From assembly GCA_949358305.1 (NCBI GenBank), contig OX442321.1:6535605-6599604 (forward strand): a DNA stretch of 64,000 bases, in the 5' to 3' direction. Shown one piece after another: positions 9,769 through 21,448 of the stretch. Each line of letters starts with the position of its first letter. The first letter of the stretch is position 1. The translations under genes and the position numbers were made by a program. The notes under the pieces were generated by a model. That model ran no database searches and was not told where the DNA came from. It worked only from the letters and a program-made list of their open reading frames with translations. The stretch is from Strigamia acuminata (Eukaryota > Arthropoda > Chilopoda > Geophilomorpha > Linotaeniidae).

Positions 9769-11115
9769 TTTTGAAATAAGTCGATGCAAAGATGGTCAAT
9801 TTGGAGTATTAACCAAAGGAAGCTGGACAGGAATGATAGGTGACCTTACACAAGGGGTAAGAATTTCATATGAAGGTAGCTAAATTTAAATAAACCAAAC
9901 TGTTATAACAATTTAAGTTATTTCCCATTAGAAAGCTGATATTGCACCAAGCTTACTTGTAACGAGACAGAGAACAGACTACTTAAAGTTCTCATCGCAA
10001 TTCTATCCATACCCAACAGATCTTATATATCGAAAATCAAATCAGCACGAATGGCATTACGCTTTCTTTTTGCAACCGTGTAACCTGGAAATGTGGCTGT
10101 GCATATATGCAATCAGTTTGATAGTTATTCTTGTCAAAGCATTAGCAACACTTATATCAACAAACATAAAATTTCAATTTTGTTTCGGAAATTTCATCCA
10201 CGAGTTGCTGCTTTGTTGGCCAATTGTCTTGCAAGGTTCAATTAAATTGTTTTTCTAAACAACTTATTATTTTGTGAAATGTTTTGCTCTCATTTTATTT
10301 AGGCATCCCCGATAGTCCATTGAAATCCATGAAACTTTTATTTCTAATCTACATCATATTCTCCAATTTGCTGTGGATGAGTTACACTTCTGTTTTAACA
10401 TCTTTTCTTGCAACAACCGACACGAAAATTCCTTTTACTTCACTCGAAGACATGCTCGACAACACCGATTACTTGCCCGTGGTTGTGAATGGAACCGATC
10501 AAGAAGCGATTTTTAACGTATTACGATATTACCATTCCTTATCTTCCTAGTTTATCAAATGGTTATTTTTAACAGAAACCACCATACGAAAATAAAACAG
10601 TGATAAAAGCTAAAATGTTTACAGGCGGCATTGAATCAGTTTATAGTGGACATTTTGCATTTCTGTATCCATTCCGATTCCTTGTAAACGTAATTGGTAA
10701 GAACTGCAGTTTTACTGTTGCACCGCGTTACGTCAGCAGACAAACATTGTCAATGGGATATTCGAAACAATTTGCTAATGCATACTATTTTAATCACAAG
10801 TAAACAATATTTTATGCTGACTTTCAAATTGATGTTATGACCAGGCAATATCATAGTTAACTCATGCTTTTCGTACGCAGAATTTTATTACTAAAGCAAT
10901 CCGGAATCTTGTCAATTGAATATCAACGATTTTTTCCCGAGATGGCAAGCTGTTTCGAAAACCCATTCAATCCTATTTCGTTTGGCCAAATAATAGGACC
11001 TGCTGTATTAATTCTGATTGGAATATTGATCTCTTTATTTTTTAGACTAATCGAACTCCTTGTTTATAAATTTAATAGCTGTACCCGGTCACGCGTTGCT
11101 GTGGCTCATCTCTTA

Positions 11116-11610
11116 AATCCTGTGGAAATAAATCCCGTGGAAATAAATCCCGTGGAAATAAATCCCGTGGAAATAAATCCCGTGGAAATAAATCCCGTGG
11201 AAATAAATCCCGTGGAAATAAATCCCGTGGAAATAAATCCCGTGGAAATAAATCCCGTGGAAATAAATCCCGTGGAAATAAATCCCGTGGAAATAAATCC
11301 CGTGGAAATAAATCCCGTGGAAATAAATCCCGTGGAAATAAATCCCGTGGAAATAAATCCCGTGGAAATAAATCTCGTGGAAATAAATCCAGTGGAAATA
11401 AATCCCGTGGAAATAAATCCTGTGGAAATAAATCCAAAGGAAATAAATCCGATGGAAATAAATCCGGTGGGAATAAATCCGGTGGGAATAAATCCGGTGG
11501 GAATAAATCTGGTGGAAATAAATCCGGTGGAAATAAATCTTGTGGAAATAAATCTCGTTGAAATAAATCCAGTGGAAATAAATCCGGTGGAAATAAGTCC
11601 CATGGAAATG
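11116..11610 (+). repeat. Coding 15-bp minisatellite, 33 units (NPVEI)n
   Basis: Thirty-three units of exactly 15 bp (AATCCCGTGGAAATA consensus) with no indels. Each adds five codons, Asn-Pro-Val-Glu-Ile, to the end of exon 10 of unit 1. The first 18 or so are nearly identical and the later ones more varied. Just upstream is TAGCTGTACCCGG-type sequence and just downstream GGCGCTAGCGCTG, so the minisatellite appears to belong to a dispersed repeat that replaced the native stop codon. Confidence 0.9.
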
Positions 11611-11640
11611 GAATCGTGTGTTGCTTTTACGTCTAACTGA

Positions 11641-12660
11641 AGGCGCTAGCGCTGTTTTTAAATAAAAAGTCTGTTTTTATCTGTCAGAGGTGACATCTAC
11701 ATCGTAGGTACCAGTATATAAAAACATGCGCCTATTCGAATGCAACGTTGTGTCAAAATTTCAAAGCAATCGGTGAAGAATTTTCGAAGATTTAAGATTA
11801 GTAAAAAACAAACATTTACATTTTTATTTATATAGATTACATAAGAATAGTTAGATGCATCGTTTCGCTTCTGTTTAATGTAACATTCATAAGTAAACTT
11901 TTAATCGCCTAAGCAGATGTTAATGAAGATAATAATTGTATATGTCAGCACAATTCAAACCATCCACAATTTAAAAGAAAAAAAAAAACAAGTTTGAAAA
12001 AATTTTTAGAAGCTATCTGTTGCATCAAATGTTCTTTTCCTAGAAATACTTTGAATCTTGCATGTAACCAATTCAAGTAGAGTATGGGCACTGGATTGGA
12101 ACACCTTCGCAGTTACGAATTTCATAGGAAAAAATTGTGTAATTAAAGTGCTTGTCATATTTCACCATATTTTAAGACCAAACAATGATTTCAGGTGAAA
12201 ATTATACCTTGTAAAGCGCAAGATTGTTAAATGGAAATCTCTAAATACGTATGTCACATTATTGTGGGCATAATTTTCCAAAGGTCTATTTGTCAATTTT
12301 TTATTACAAATCCTCAAATACGTCATTACAGCAATACAAAACACTGTCAACAATATGTAACAACACTACCATTTCTAACAACACTACCGCTTGTAGAAAT
12401 GTGCCCTCTATTTTTAAAAATTAATATTGTTTTATTTAAATGTCCACCATCCAATATATTAATTCCCAGAATTAATTTCAGCTGTGCTCTGAGCGTGTGC
12501 GAATCGCGATATAACGAATTATCGTTATAACAAATCGCGATATAACGAATTATCGATATAATGAATCGCGATATAACGAATTATCGATATAAGGAATTCC
12601 TAAAAATGACTGGTTTGGTTGACTGGCCATAGAACACCACGTTAAAAAATCTGAACACAA
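11641..12660. other. Spacer between units 1 and 2
   Basis: No gene. About 11641-11810 looks like the 3' part of the dispersed repeat that carries the minisatellite. The segment CAACACTACCATTTCTAAC (about 12362) is the empty site for the solo LTR at 26000-26409. Three roughly 31-bp tandem copies of AATCGCGATATAACGAATTA lie at 12502-12595. Confidence 0.6.
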
Positions 12661-12756
12661 CACCTTCTCGTTATAACAAATCGATTTTATGGGTCCCTGG
12701 AGTCAATCCCCAGACTGCAGTGGGTAAGACCATATCGAGTCACTCTTTCATTCTCA
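12661..12756 (+). repeat. 3' tail of an R1 repeat
   Basis: It matches the last 90 or so bases of the R1 copy 37003-37565 (CCCCAGACTGCAGTGGGTAAG, then GACCATAT and GTCAC). The 5' part is missing. Confidence 0.6.
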
Positions 12757-12769
12757 AGATATTTGCATT

Positions 12770-13192
12770 TTTAATCAATTTTTGTCCCAACCTGCCAACT
12801 TTGATTTTCACTGGTCATTCCTGAATTTCAGATTTTGTGGTAATTTTGTGGATTTCTTAAGCGAAACCAGTACAGGTCAGGTACAGAGTACTTTTATCAG
12901 CCACGAAAAAAAATATCGGTTTGTGACGTCAAGACACCGGATTGGCTGGAGACTTTCCATGCCAATTCACCACAAGACCACCCTATATTTCAGTCTCTTT
13001 ACCTAGATAACATCATTGTGAACCTCAGCAGCTGACACTGACGATCATATTTCTTAATATTTCCTGTACGAATCCCACTCCTGATCCAACAACTGCCGTT
13101 TCTTATCAACAGCCAGTCGCCCAAACAACTGAAGAAATAAAACGAACCCACAAAGTGTAGGTAAACCTCTGCGCGTGGCATTATTCCTGATA
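12770..13192 (+). promoter_or_regulatory. Conserved 5' region of type B IR genes
   Basis: The 420 bases before the first exon 1 of unit 2 are repeated upstream of unit 7 (37580-38135) and unit 9 (47420-47627 plus 53514-53860). A CRE-like TGACGTCA occurs in all three (about 12924, 37866, 53588). This copy has lost about 130 bp that the others keep. Conservation while introns vary suggests promoter and 5' leader, but no transcription start can be placed from sequence. Confidence 0.45.
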
Positions 13193-16100
13193 ATGCATCT
13201 TTTTGAGCTTCTACACTTGTTACTTTATATAGGCAAGTTAAACCCATTTGAATTAGAAAAATGTTTTTAAAAAATAATTTTATTTTTCTAGTTTCTTGTA
13301 TTGGTTATAATACTAGAAATTTGCACTTCAACACCATCGGATGTCCGAGTGTGACTTTAATTTCAAATAAGAGTACGTACGATAACTTAAACAATTAATT
13401 TTAATTGTAAATTTTAATTGTGAAACTGCAATTACAGAGAATCTTGCAAAGCCTGCTTCAAAAGTAAGGTTATAAATAAATAAGCAATAGCATTTTTACT
13501 CTTTAGTTGTACTTGTCAATACCAGTAATAAAGTTTATTGATCTAGTAAATTATAGTTTGCATTCCATACAAACTGCAATTTACTAGATCAATAAACATT
13601 ATTATTATTTTTATTGTTAATTGAATTTTAATTTTATGAAAGATGGTTGTTATAAAACAGGCCTCCGAACAAATTATCCTCAAGTCGGACCTATTACTTG
13701 TGTTAATAACAGACTGAGACACCATATTAGTAGTAGTGTAGATCTCTAATCATGTGTTCCCAGACTTGGTGACTCCCATCTGCCTACTTGCTGGCCTTAC
13801 CTTAAATACAGTGTTGTCAAAACACAGAAAACTGTTCTGGCTCACTGACGTGTCTGCTCATGAAGGCTGCAATTGTTCCATCACAGTCATTGAGTGTAAC
13901 AGAAAGGTGGAACCCACGCAGAGCGGAATATTTTTCTGCGCTTATTCATTCCGCGCCAGTTATTGTAACCCCAGTTATTGTAAGCTCCAAATTGATTATC
14001 TTTGCATGGAATTATTTCAAAGCTAAGAAATACACTGTACACTATACACTTCAAACAAATATACTGATTTATCGATTAAAAGCTGCGGCTCTTATTCAAA
14101 ACTGCCATTTTTGTCAGCAATTGCAATTTCGGTTTTTTGTTTGTTACATTTGTTTAATGTTGTTTAATGCATTTTCTCCCGAGCAATTTCAACAGTGAAC
14201 TGACAGTGTGTACTAATAACATGTTTAAAACTTGATTAACTTTTGTCAACACAAAGAAAAAAGATCAATGTTCAAAGTACATTAAACACACATGATATGA
14301 GTACGATCAATATTGTTTTGTCCACTAATTGCACTATGCTCAGCTCACGCTTTGCTCAAATATTCGACGGAGTTAAATTGCTAGTTCCTTTCTACACACA
14401 ACACCTTTGGTGATTTTTAGAGAATCAGTTTTAATACATCACTTCTCAGTTAAGCTGTTTGATTAATACCTTAGAACGACAGTACATTTCATGTTATTGA
14501 ATATGATGCGTCACCTGATTGTTATACTGTTCAAAATGCGTAAGTTAAAACATTTGATTCCGAACAAAAAATAAATCAATTTTGTGAATAGTATGTTCCA
14601 TTGGTTACAATGAGACAGCTGAATGCAATGGTGTGACACTAATTCCAAATAACGGTAAACACACAACCTTCCTTTTAACAAGAATTTTGCTGATGTTTAA
14701 TTTTGATTGCAGAAAGTTTTTTGAAAAGAATTTCCGAAGTAAGTAGTTAAGGGCAAATAGGGCTTGAGCTCAGAGCCCCCGACACAACGCAATAGACAAA
14801 AAGAAAAAAAAAAAGAAAAAAAAAAAGAACGTTGCTTCATATAGAAAGTATAATTGTTTTATTTTATTATTAAATTATTAAAAATTTAGATAAAGGGGCC
14901 CCGAAAAAACCTCAAGCCCAGAGCCCCCAAAAAGTTAGATCCGCCCCTGGTTGTAACTTGTCAATGCATAAGGATCAAGGGGTACGACATTCAACCGAAT
15001 CTCTGACATGGGCTGCTTTCGAATCCTGTTCCAAATCCCCGAATCCCGATTCTTTACATTTTATAAAAATTTGGAATTTTTGTCGAAAATTGGACAAAAG
15101 TTAAAACGTTTTATACTTTTCCTATTAAAATAATCATCTAAATCTTTCCAAATTCCAACCGAATCCCATCCGAATCCTATGAAGGATTCAAATCTCTGAC
15201 ACGCAGATTCTGATTGTCGTAACCCGGATAAGAATAGATATTTGTGACCTACCGGTATTTATCTGACGCAGCAAACTTTACAGAATAAATTGATTGATTT
15301 TTACATTACTAGTTGTCATTGAATTAACTAATTGTGAACATCCTTTTTTTATCAATAAGTATTCTTGTCTTACAGACTGAATTTCAGTATTTAGGATACA
15401 AATGGCTGAAAATTAATGATGCAAATATTCAATCAAACAATTCTATTTTACAATTGAGCTGTGATAATCCATCCGTGAGTTGAATACAAACTTTTATGAA
15501 AATGTTTGCTTATTTAAAGTGGTAAAATAAAAGGTTAGAATTACTCGAAGCAGAAAAATGCAGTATTTGCCAAGAGCCGTAAGAATATCAGCTGTACATG
15601 TATGTATTGACCTCGGGTAACTTTTCACTAACGTACTTTAAACATATTTCTTTTAGCGTCCACCGGCCATGACATTATTACCGAGAAAGAAATCATTCTC
15701 ACTAGGCGGACATTATGGCCGAATATATAACATTCTAAGCACAAATTGTAATGTAAGGTAAAATATAAAAGTAACGTTAAATTATAAATTACCGTAATTG
15801 GAATTATTGGATTGGAAGTGTCAGAAAATAGTTCTATACGTCTTAATGCAGTAGTGTGTGTTGGAAATCTTCGGGCACGAAACAATCAGGAAGTTGCAAA
15901 GCGAGGTTATACTGTATACATCTAAAGGATTACATACGTTGCACTGATTTGATCTTGCACATCCCTCAAAATCCCACTAGATCCGCCACGCATGTCCATC
16001 CGACGTGTCATCTCATGGTGGCGGCCATTTGAGTTATTGACGGTTCCGTAAATCCCAACACAGTGGCATGACCGTCTTTTATTTTTATGTTTTTTCCAAC

Positions 16101-19100
16101 AATTGTAAAAATTACGGTAATATTGGTTGTGGAATCAAAAGAATGTAAGACCAAACCTCACACGGCATTGTGAGGTTTGTACTCATTTCCCTGTGACTGG
16201 TATGGTCTTCGCTAGTGCAATCAGGGGACTGAAGACACTAGTTTGGGACGCATACTCACGTAAATAACAGAAACTCCCCTAATATTGGTTGGTTGGCCTT
16301 TATTAATGTTGTCTAGGGGTATGGGGAATCCCGTTACCCGTTGCGGGGGTGCCACGAAGGCACGCCGCACCGGCAGCCGACCCGTCACACACTGGGTGTG
16401 AGCCCAATGGGTGACGTGGTCGGTTCGACTAAACATTCGTGTCGTACTCACCTACGACCCGCGTATCCACTCATGGAGGCTGCGCTATGGAATCCGCCAT
16501 AGCACTGAGTATCAACGTGGTGAATGGTGAGGAGTACAGAGTCCAACCCGGAACACGTCCTGTCCCTTTGATGAATACCTTCTCCTCCTCGGCAACTGTA
16601 CACACGTCCTTCTCAGTCGGTGTCCAGTGCTACTCTCTCCATCCTCTCCTCACCACACCACTCCACTCCCTCCTCCACCAGGCTAGGTCAATCACCCACA
16701 AAGGGGATGACCTTTGGAGCCGTATGGCGGTGTGTGGCAGTGCCACAGGTCACCCAGGTGGCCAAGCGGTCACATCCCATTAAGAGATGGCGCTTAAACA
16801 ACCCGCGAAAATCAACAATGTATCAACAACATAACCCAATGCACACCGACACATTTCTTAGTTCTCTCACCACTGACCAATACTGATAGCAAACACACGA
16901 ACAAACGGCAACAACAACTCCTAGCGCCAATCCTGCTGGGATGTAGTTTTACGTTCAACAATAACTACTATGCCACTCTATAAATTTTTTTTATGGACAT
17001 TTTAGGGGAAAACATTTATTTATCAAAATTACGTCACAAATACAAAAAAATCTAAATTGTTAAAATGTTGCATCTCCTATACTAGTATTTGTGACACTCA
17101 GATTATTTCTTAGCTTTGAAATAATTCCATGCAAAGATGATCAATATGGAACCATCATCAATGGAACGTGGACAGGAATGATAGGTGAACTTAACCGAGG
17201 GGTAAGCTTTTTCCTACTAAATTAACCTAGTGTCACGACAATTTAAAATTTCTCAACAGACAGCTGACATTGGTGTTGCTGCCATAACCAAACTGCGAAG
17301 AAATTACGTAGAGTTCTCACCAACAGTAGTCTATACAGCGGAAATAGATCTTATATATAGAAAATCAAATCAACACAGACAGAATTACGCTTTCTTTTTG
17401 CAACCGTGCAATTTGGAAATGTGGATGTGCATATTTGCAATCAGTTTGTTCGTTATCCTTATCAACGCACTAGCAAAAATTATTTCAACAAAAAGGAATT
17501 TTACGCATTGTTTCCGAAGTTTCATTACCGAGTTCCTGCTTTGTTGGCCAATTGTCTTACAAGGTAAGAATGGTTTTTCTAAACGATCAATTCACTAGTG
17601 AAATATTTTGTCCTAATTTCATTTAGGCAACTTCAGTAGCTTCTCATTGAGGTCGATGAAACTTTTATTTCTCATCTACATCTTGTTTTCAATGTTGCTA
17701 TGGATTAGTTACACTTCCGTTTTAACTTCTTTTCTCGTAACACCCGATACGGTAATTCCTTTTACATCACTTGAAGATATGCTTGACAACACAGATTACT
17801 TGCCCGTGGTTGAGAAGGGCAGCGTTTCCGAAGAAATTTTTAAGGTATCATTGTGATGCACCAATCTTGATTTGACTGCAGTTCGCGCCCGGTATCTTGA
17901 TGCTAAATTCATACTGCACATCCCATTCTGTGCAGATGATTTCCTAACTCCAGTTCCTATTTAGCTGCATTAAGCCTAATATATTGGTCCTGATAATCCT
18001 AAAATTAAGTAAATAAACAACAATAAATTCATCATTAAAAGTAATTTTCAGCGTATACTCTTGTTCAATCCAAAAGAGTCCTTTCTCCCACTGGCTGAGC
18101 CTCATTACTCCTAACTCTAGACTGTGCATTACCACCAGGAGAAGTAGTTTTTATTTTTATTTATTTTTGTGCTTATTATGATCATTTAAATTGATATAAT
18201 TTTAATTGTATTTTATTATAAAATGGTTTTTCCATTTATAAAATAAAGTTTTATGCACTTTTTAATGTTCTGTTTATTGGTTGCTTTGTCCTAACAATAG
18301 ATAATCGATTACAATGTCTGTACATTGTAATGCAATTCTGGAGCTTGGCTCTATATTTTTGGATCACTACACCAGTAAAATGGCTCGGCCAATGGGAGAA
18401 AGGACTCTTTTGGATTGATCAAGAGTATAGTATCGAAATACAGAGCTTTAGTTTCACTGTGAGCAACAAGCTTGACAATCGCCATGTTAAAGGTCAAGTG
18501 CACTGAGTGGGTTTTATTTTTTTTCTGATAGCGCCTAATGAAAAATTATTTTTCATATTAAGAAAAAATAAAATTTGGGCCTTTATCATTGTTTAATAAC
18601 AATCGCAACATCGGGTGTTGACAAGGCAAAGCATCATGGGAGTATGACGTTGTCAGTTCTCTAGTTCAGTTGACCTGGAACTAGTTCCGACCTTAGGTTA
18701 GATTCATAATGGCTGACCTTGATTGCGGGAGTGAAAACTGTCTTTTGCGCATGTGCAGTCTAATGCGCATGCACAACAACACCGCCACCAGCCACCACCG
18801 AACTGATGACGTAGGTCATCCAGCCAACAACCATCATTCATCACATTAAAAAAGTCAATTTTTCAATTGTTATTAAACAGCGATAAAGGCCCAAATTTTA
18901 TTTTTTTTAACTTGAAAATTATTTTTATATTAGGCTCTATCAGAAAAAAAATAAAACCCACTCAGTGCACTTGACCTTTAAATGCATCCGCAGAATGTGT
19001 TGCGCAGTTTGAATTTAGAATCAACATACCAGCGCAAATTATAGTTTGTTAAACGGTTGTTTTTAATAGAAACCACCATACATAGTTAAAACTAAAGTAG

Positions 19101-19557
19101 TTGAGACTACAAAAGAGGCAATCGAATACGTTTATAACGGAAAATATGCAATGCTGATATCACTCCGCCTATTACAGTTTTCAACTGATAAAATTTGCAG
19201 TTTAGCTGCTGCACCTCGTCACTCCTTCAGAATATATATGTCAATAATTTATTCAAAACGATTTGCGTACACGGATTATTTCAATTGCAAGTAAGCAATT
19301 TCAAGTTATTAGAAGCAGGCATCAGTTAACTCACCATTTTGTACAACAGAATTTTATTACTGAAGCAATATGGAATCATCAAATGTGAAGAACTTCGAAC
19401 GGTTTCTCAAATAAAAAGCTGTCCGGAAACTCCATTCAATCCCATTTCGTTTGGCCAAATAATCGGACCATTCACATTAATTATGGCTGGAATTTTCACT
19501 TCTTTGATTTCTGGATTAATCGAACTAATTATTAATAGATTTATCACAGAAATATAG
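13193..19557 (+). CDS. IR unit 2 (type B), complete with two 5' exon sets
   Basis: Shared exons 4-10: 15376-15474, 15657-15757, 17114-17201, 17260-17563, 17627-17844, 19070-19290, 19350-19557 (stop TAG). Two upstream sets fit equally by phase. Set B is 13193-13232 (donor GC), 13292-13372, 13438-13463, giving about 461 residues. Set C is 14503-14539, 14592-14654, 14713-14738, giving about 454 residues. S1 has WTGMIGEL and KLRRNYVEFS with the ligand-binding Arg. M1 is MWMCIFAISLFVILINALA, the pore loop ends CWPIVLQ, M3 has SYTSVLTSFL, and S2 has YAMLIS with Ile at the acidic position. M4 follows NPISFGQIIGP. A short signal peptide and no amino-terminal domain fit divergent, antenna/gustatory-type IRs. 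The inferred role is a chemosensory ion channel; the ligand is unknown. Confidence 0.85.
14491..14738 (+). CDS. Alternative exons 1-3 (set C) of unit 2
   Basis: Exon 1 starts at ATG 14503 (MMRHLIVILFKM; an in-frame ATG lies at 14491) and ends 14539 at GTAAGTT. Exon 2 (14592-14654) keeps the family C-S-I-G-Y pattern. Exon 3 (14713-14738) is 26 nt and ends in phase 0, so it can splice to exon 4 at 15376. It is most like unit 8 (43930-44076), not like set B. Unit 9 has set B joined to exon 4 with nothing like set C between, so set C was probably brought in by recombination. Confidence 0.65.
14750..14949. mobile_element. Truncated hAT-like element
   Basis: The right end reads TTAGATCCGCCCCTG, a hAT-like terminus, with an inner inverted repeat CCTCAAGCCCAGAGCCCCC against GGGCTTGAGCTCAGAGCCCC. 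The left terminus is not recognisable and no target duplication is visible. Confidence 0.35.
16192..16774 (-). repeat. R1 repeat, solo-LTR-like, in intron 5 of unit 2
   Basis: 583 bp from TGTGAC to GTCACA, flanked by a 4-bp duplication TCCC. It is in the opposite orientation to the copy at 37003. TG...CA ends, a short inverted terminus, a fixed length near 560-590 bp and 4-bp duplications fit a solo LTR of Ty3/Gypsy type, though no internal region is present in the window. Confidence 0.65.
18058..18425. mobile_element. TA-type MITE in intron 8 of unit 2
   Basis: Inverted ends CTCTTGTTCAATCCAAAAGA and its near-complement are flanked by TA (18056-18057, 18426-18427). Each arm carries CTCCCACTGGCTGAGCC or its complement, shared with the element at 40926-41350. 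No ORF of interest. Confidence 0.7.
18487..18981. mobile_element. Long-TIR element with TTAA ends in intron 8 of unit 2
   Basis: 495 bp with a perfect 45-bp terminal inverted repeat beginning TTAAAGGTCAAGTGCACTGA. The similarity continues imperfectly to roughly 110 bp per arm. The outermost TTAA on both sides can be read as a piggyBac-type TTAA target duplication. There is no transposase, so it is non-autonomous. Confidence 0.75.
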
Positions 19558-20426
19558 AATAGATTTCTTGATTAATTTCTGATTCACGTAATTTTCAGAC
19601 GTAAACTATCGATCACCTAAAGAGGTATTAATGCGGAAGTGCAAAATAAATCTCTTTAAAAAGTTCAATTCAACATAATCGTGCACATCAACAATTTCAA
19701 AAAATGTCATTTGGCTTTGTGTCTCTTAAAAAGTTAATTACTTTGAATCCAATCTTGTATTAATTAATAACTTTGAAGTTTTAAGCACACATTTCAAAAT
19801 ATGTAGCTTTATCTTAGTTGATTTTGTTCCGTGTTATGAGGTATAAAATCATTTACTATGTTAGTTGTTACGTTTTCCAAAAGAGAGATTTTATGTTTTT
19901 CTTGCTTCACGTCCTTATGTATTGTTGTAAGATCGTTTTTATGAGAGACACCCTGTATATCACTGCACAAATGTTGTAGAGTATTTAAACACTACAATCT
20001 AAATCGCATTAATTCTTTCAATTACAATGTAGGTTGCCAGGAGGGTTTCCCTGGCAACCACCCTAATAAAAACAGTCTTGACTTAAAGCTAGGTTCACAC
20101 TTGTGTCCACACAAGATGCAACGCAAGAAAACTGACGCAACGCAAGCTGCTTGCGTCCAAAAATTCTTGACGTTAACGCAAATTGCTGCTTCAGTCCAAG
20201 TTGAAGTGAGCGACGTAACGCAAGGAAAGATCTTGTGTCGATCCACGTCTGGTTGGCAAGACTTCCCCACATGGAAACAGGTTGCCATTTTTGGATTCTG
20301 AAACTATTCTTCTACAGAATAACCCAAAATTACAGAGCAAAGAAATTCACTAACGGAATTCACTTCCAAGTGAATACACATTAAACATGTCATGTTTAAC
20401 ATTCACTTGATGTTCACTTAACAACA
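19558..20426. repeat. 3' flank of unit 2, copy of 385-1845
   Basis: No gene. It aligns with 385-946 and then 1573-1845, skipping the hAT insertion of the first copy. It contains short direct repeats around GACGCAACGCAAG (20110-20230). Confidence 0.7.
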
Positions 20427-20815
20427 TGTGACTGCTTGGCCACCCTAGGTGACCTACATCACTCCACACACTGCCTAGTGGCCCCAAGCTATCTCCCTTA
20501 CGGAGTGGACTGGCCTAGCATGGGAGGAGAGAGCTGAGTAGTGTGGTGAGAAAAAGACGTTGCTGAGAGAGCCGAGGGTGAAGATGTGCAGGGTGAGCTG
20601 CCACGGTCCAAACTTCAGCAGAGACAACTGCTGACTCTGCTCCTCTCACCATTCAACACTGTGACGCTCAGTAGCAGGAAGATATGCCTGCTGCAGATTC
20701 CATGAGTGGATACATGGGTCGCACGGATAAGTACGGCAGAATGTTCGTCCGATGTAACCGGCCATGTCACCCATGGGACTTAGGTTCTGTGTGTGACAAA
20801 ATGTCAAAATGTAAT
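20427..20815 (+). repeat. 5' part of an R1 repeat
   Basis: It starts TGTGACTGCTTGG and is the counterpart of 1846-2199 in the duplicated block, without the MITE at 2217. The R1 3' part is absent. Confidence 0.6.
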
Positions 20816-20856
20816 ATATGTGCAGTTCGTATGCAATACGTATATTTTACTAAGCT

Positions 20857-21448
20857 TGTGACCGCCAGGCCACCTGGGTGACCAGCGGCACTGCCACACA
20901 CCACCGTGCGGCCCCAAAGGTCAACCCCTCTGTGGGTAATTGACCTAGCCCGGGGAGGAGGGAGTGGAGTGGTGTGGTGAGGAGAGAAGTGGAGGAGGGA
21001 GAGTGGCACTGGACACGGACTGCAAAGGACGTGTCTAGAGTGGCTTCCCGAGAGGAGAAGGTGTTCATCTGGGAGGGACAAGAAGTGTCCCGGTTTGACT
21101 CTGTACTCCTCACCATTCACCACGATGATACTCAGTACGACGGCTGAGTCCGTTGTGCAGCTTCCATGAGTGGACGCGTGGGTCGTAGGTAAGTACGACA
21201 CGAATGTTTAGCCGAACCGACCACGTCACCCATTGGGTTCCCACCCAGTGTGTGACGGGTCGGTTGCCGGTGCGGCATGCCCTCGTGGCACCACCGCAGC
21301 GGGTGACGGGATTCCCCATACCCCTAGACAACGCAATAAAGGCCAACCAACCAATATTGTGGGAATCTTAGTCATTTTACGTGAAGTATGCGTCCCTACC
21401 TAGTGTTCTCAGTCCCCTGACTACACTGGTGAGACCATAGCAGTCACA
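20857..21448 (+). repeat. Complete R1 repeat, solo-LTR-like
   Basis: 592 bp, TGTGAC...GTCACA. The 4-bp duplication AGCT is proved by the empty site TACTAAGCTGTACTG at about 2519-2533 in the other block copy. It contains AATAAA at about 21332, about 115 bp before the 3' end, as expected for the R region of an LTR. Confidence 0.7.

Larger units (their letters stand above)
3578..11640 (+). pseudogene. IR unit 1 (type A), split by Copia in exon 1
   Basis: Ten-exon ionotropic receptor. Exon 1 is 3578-3606 plus 7374-7384, encoding a MYFLVLIITS-type signal peptide, with the Copia between. Other exons: 7454-7522, 7588-7613, 7697-7795, 7998-8098, 9769-9856, 9932-10235, 10303-10517, 10576-10799, 10881-11640. 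All junctions are GT-AG and the phases join. Without the insert the protein would be about 641 residues. It shows WTGMIGDL and the S1 arginine in TRQRTDYLKFS (exons 6-7), M1, a pore loop ELLLCWPIVLQG, SYTSVLTSFL in M3, and M4. S2 has Tyr where glutamate receptors have the agonist-binding acid. The last exon runs on into 33 NPVEI-like repeats. It is near-identical to unit 3. Exons 2-10 are otherwise open, so inactivation is recent. Confidence 0.85.

Noticed and set aside
11072-11603. Long minus-strand ORFs over the minisatellite (FPRDL and ISTGF repeats)
   Set aside because: A 15-bp unit without stops leaves several frames open. Only the plus frame continues from a receptor exon.
11116-11610. 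Regular direct repeats as a CRISPR array
   Set aside because: The 15-bp units are head to tail without spacers, in an intron-bearing eukaryotic gene.
13193-13463. Exons 1-3 as a separate dead gene
   Set aside because: It is possible, but phase, open frame and the unit 9 arrangement (same set joined to exon 4) fit an alternative 5' end better, so it is kept as part of unit 2.
16439-16886. 114- and 88-residue ORFs in intron 5 of unit 2
   Set aside because: They lie in the R1 repeat and its flank, and other R1 copies do not keep the frames.
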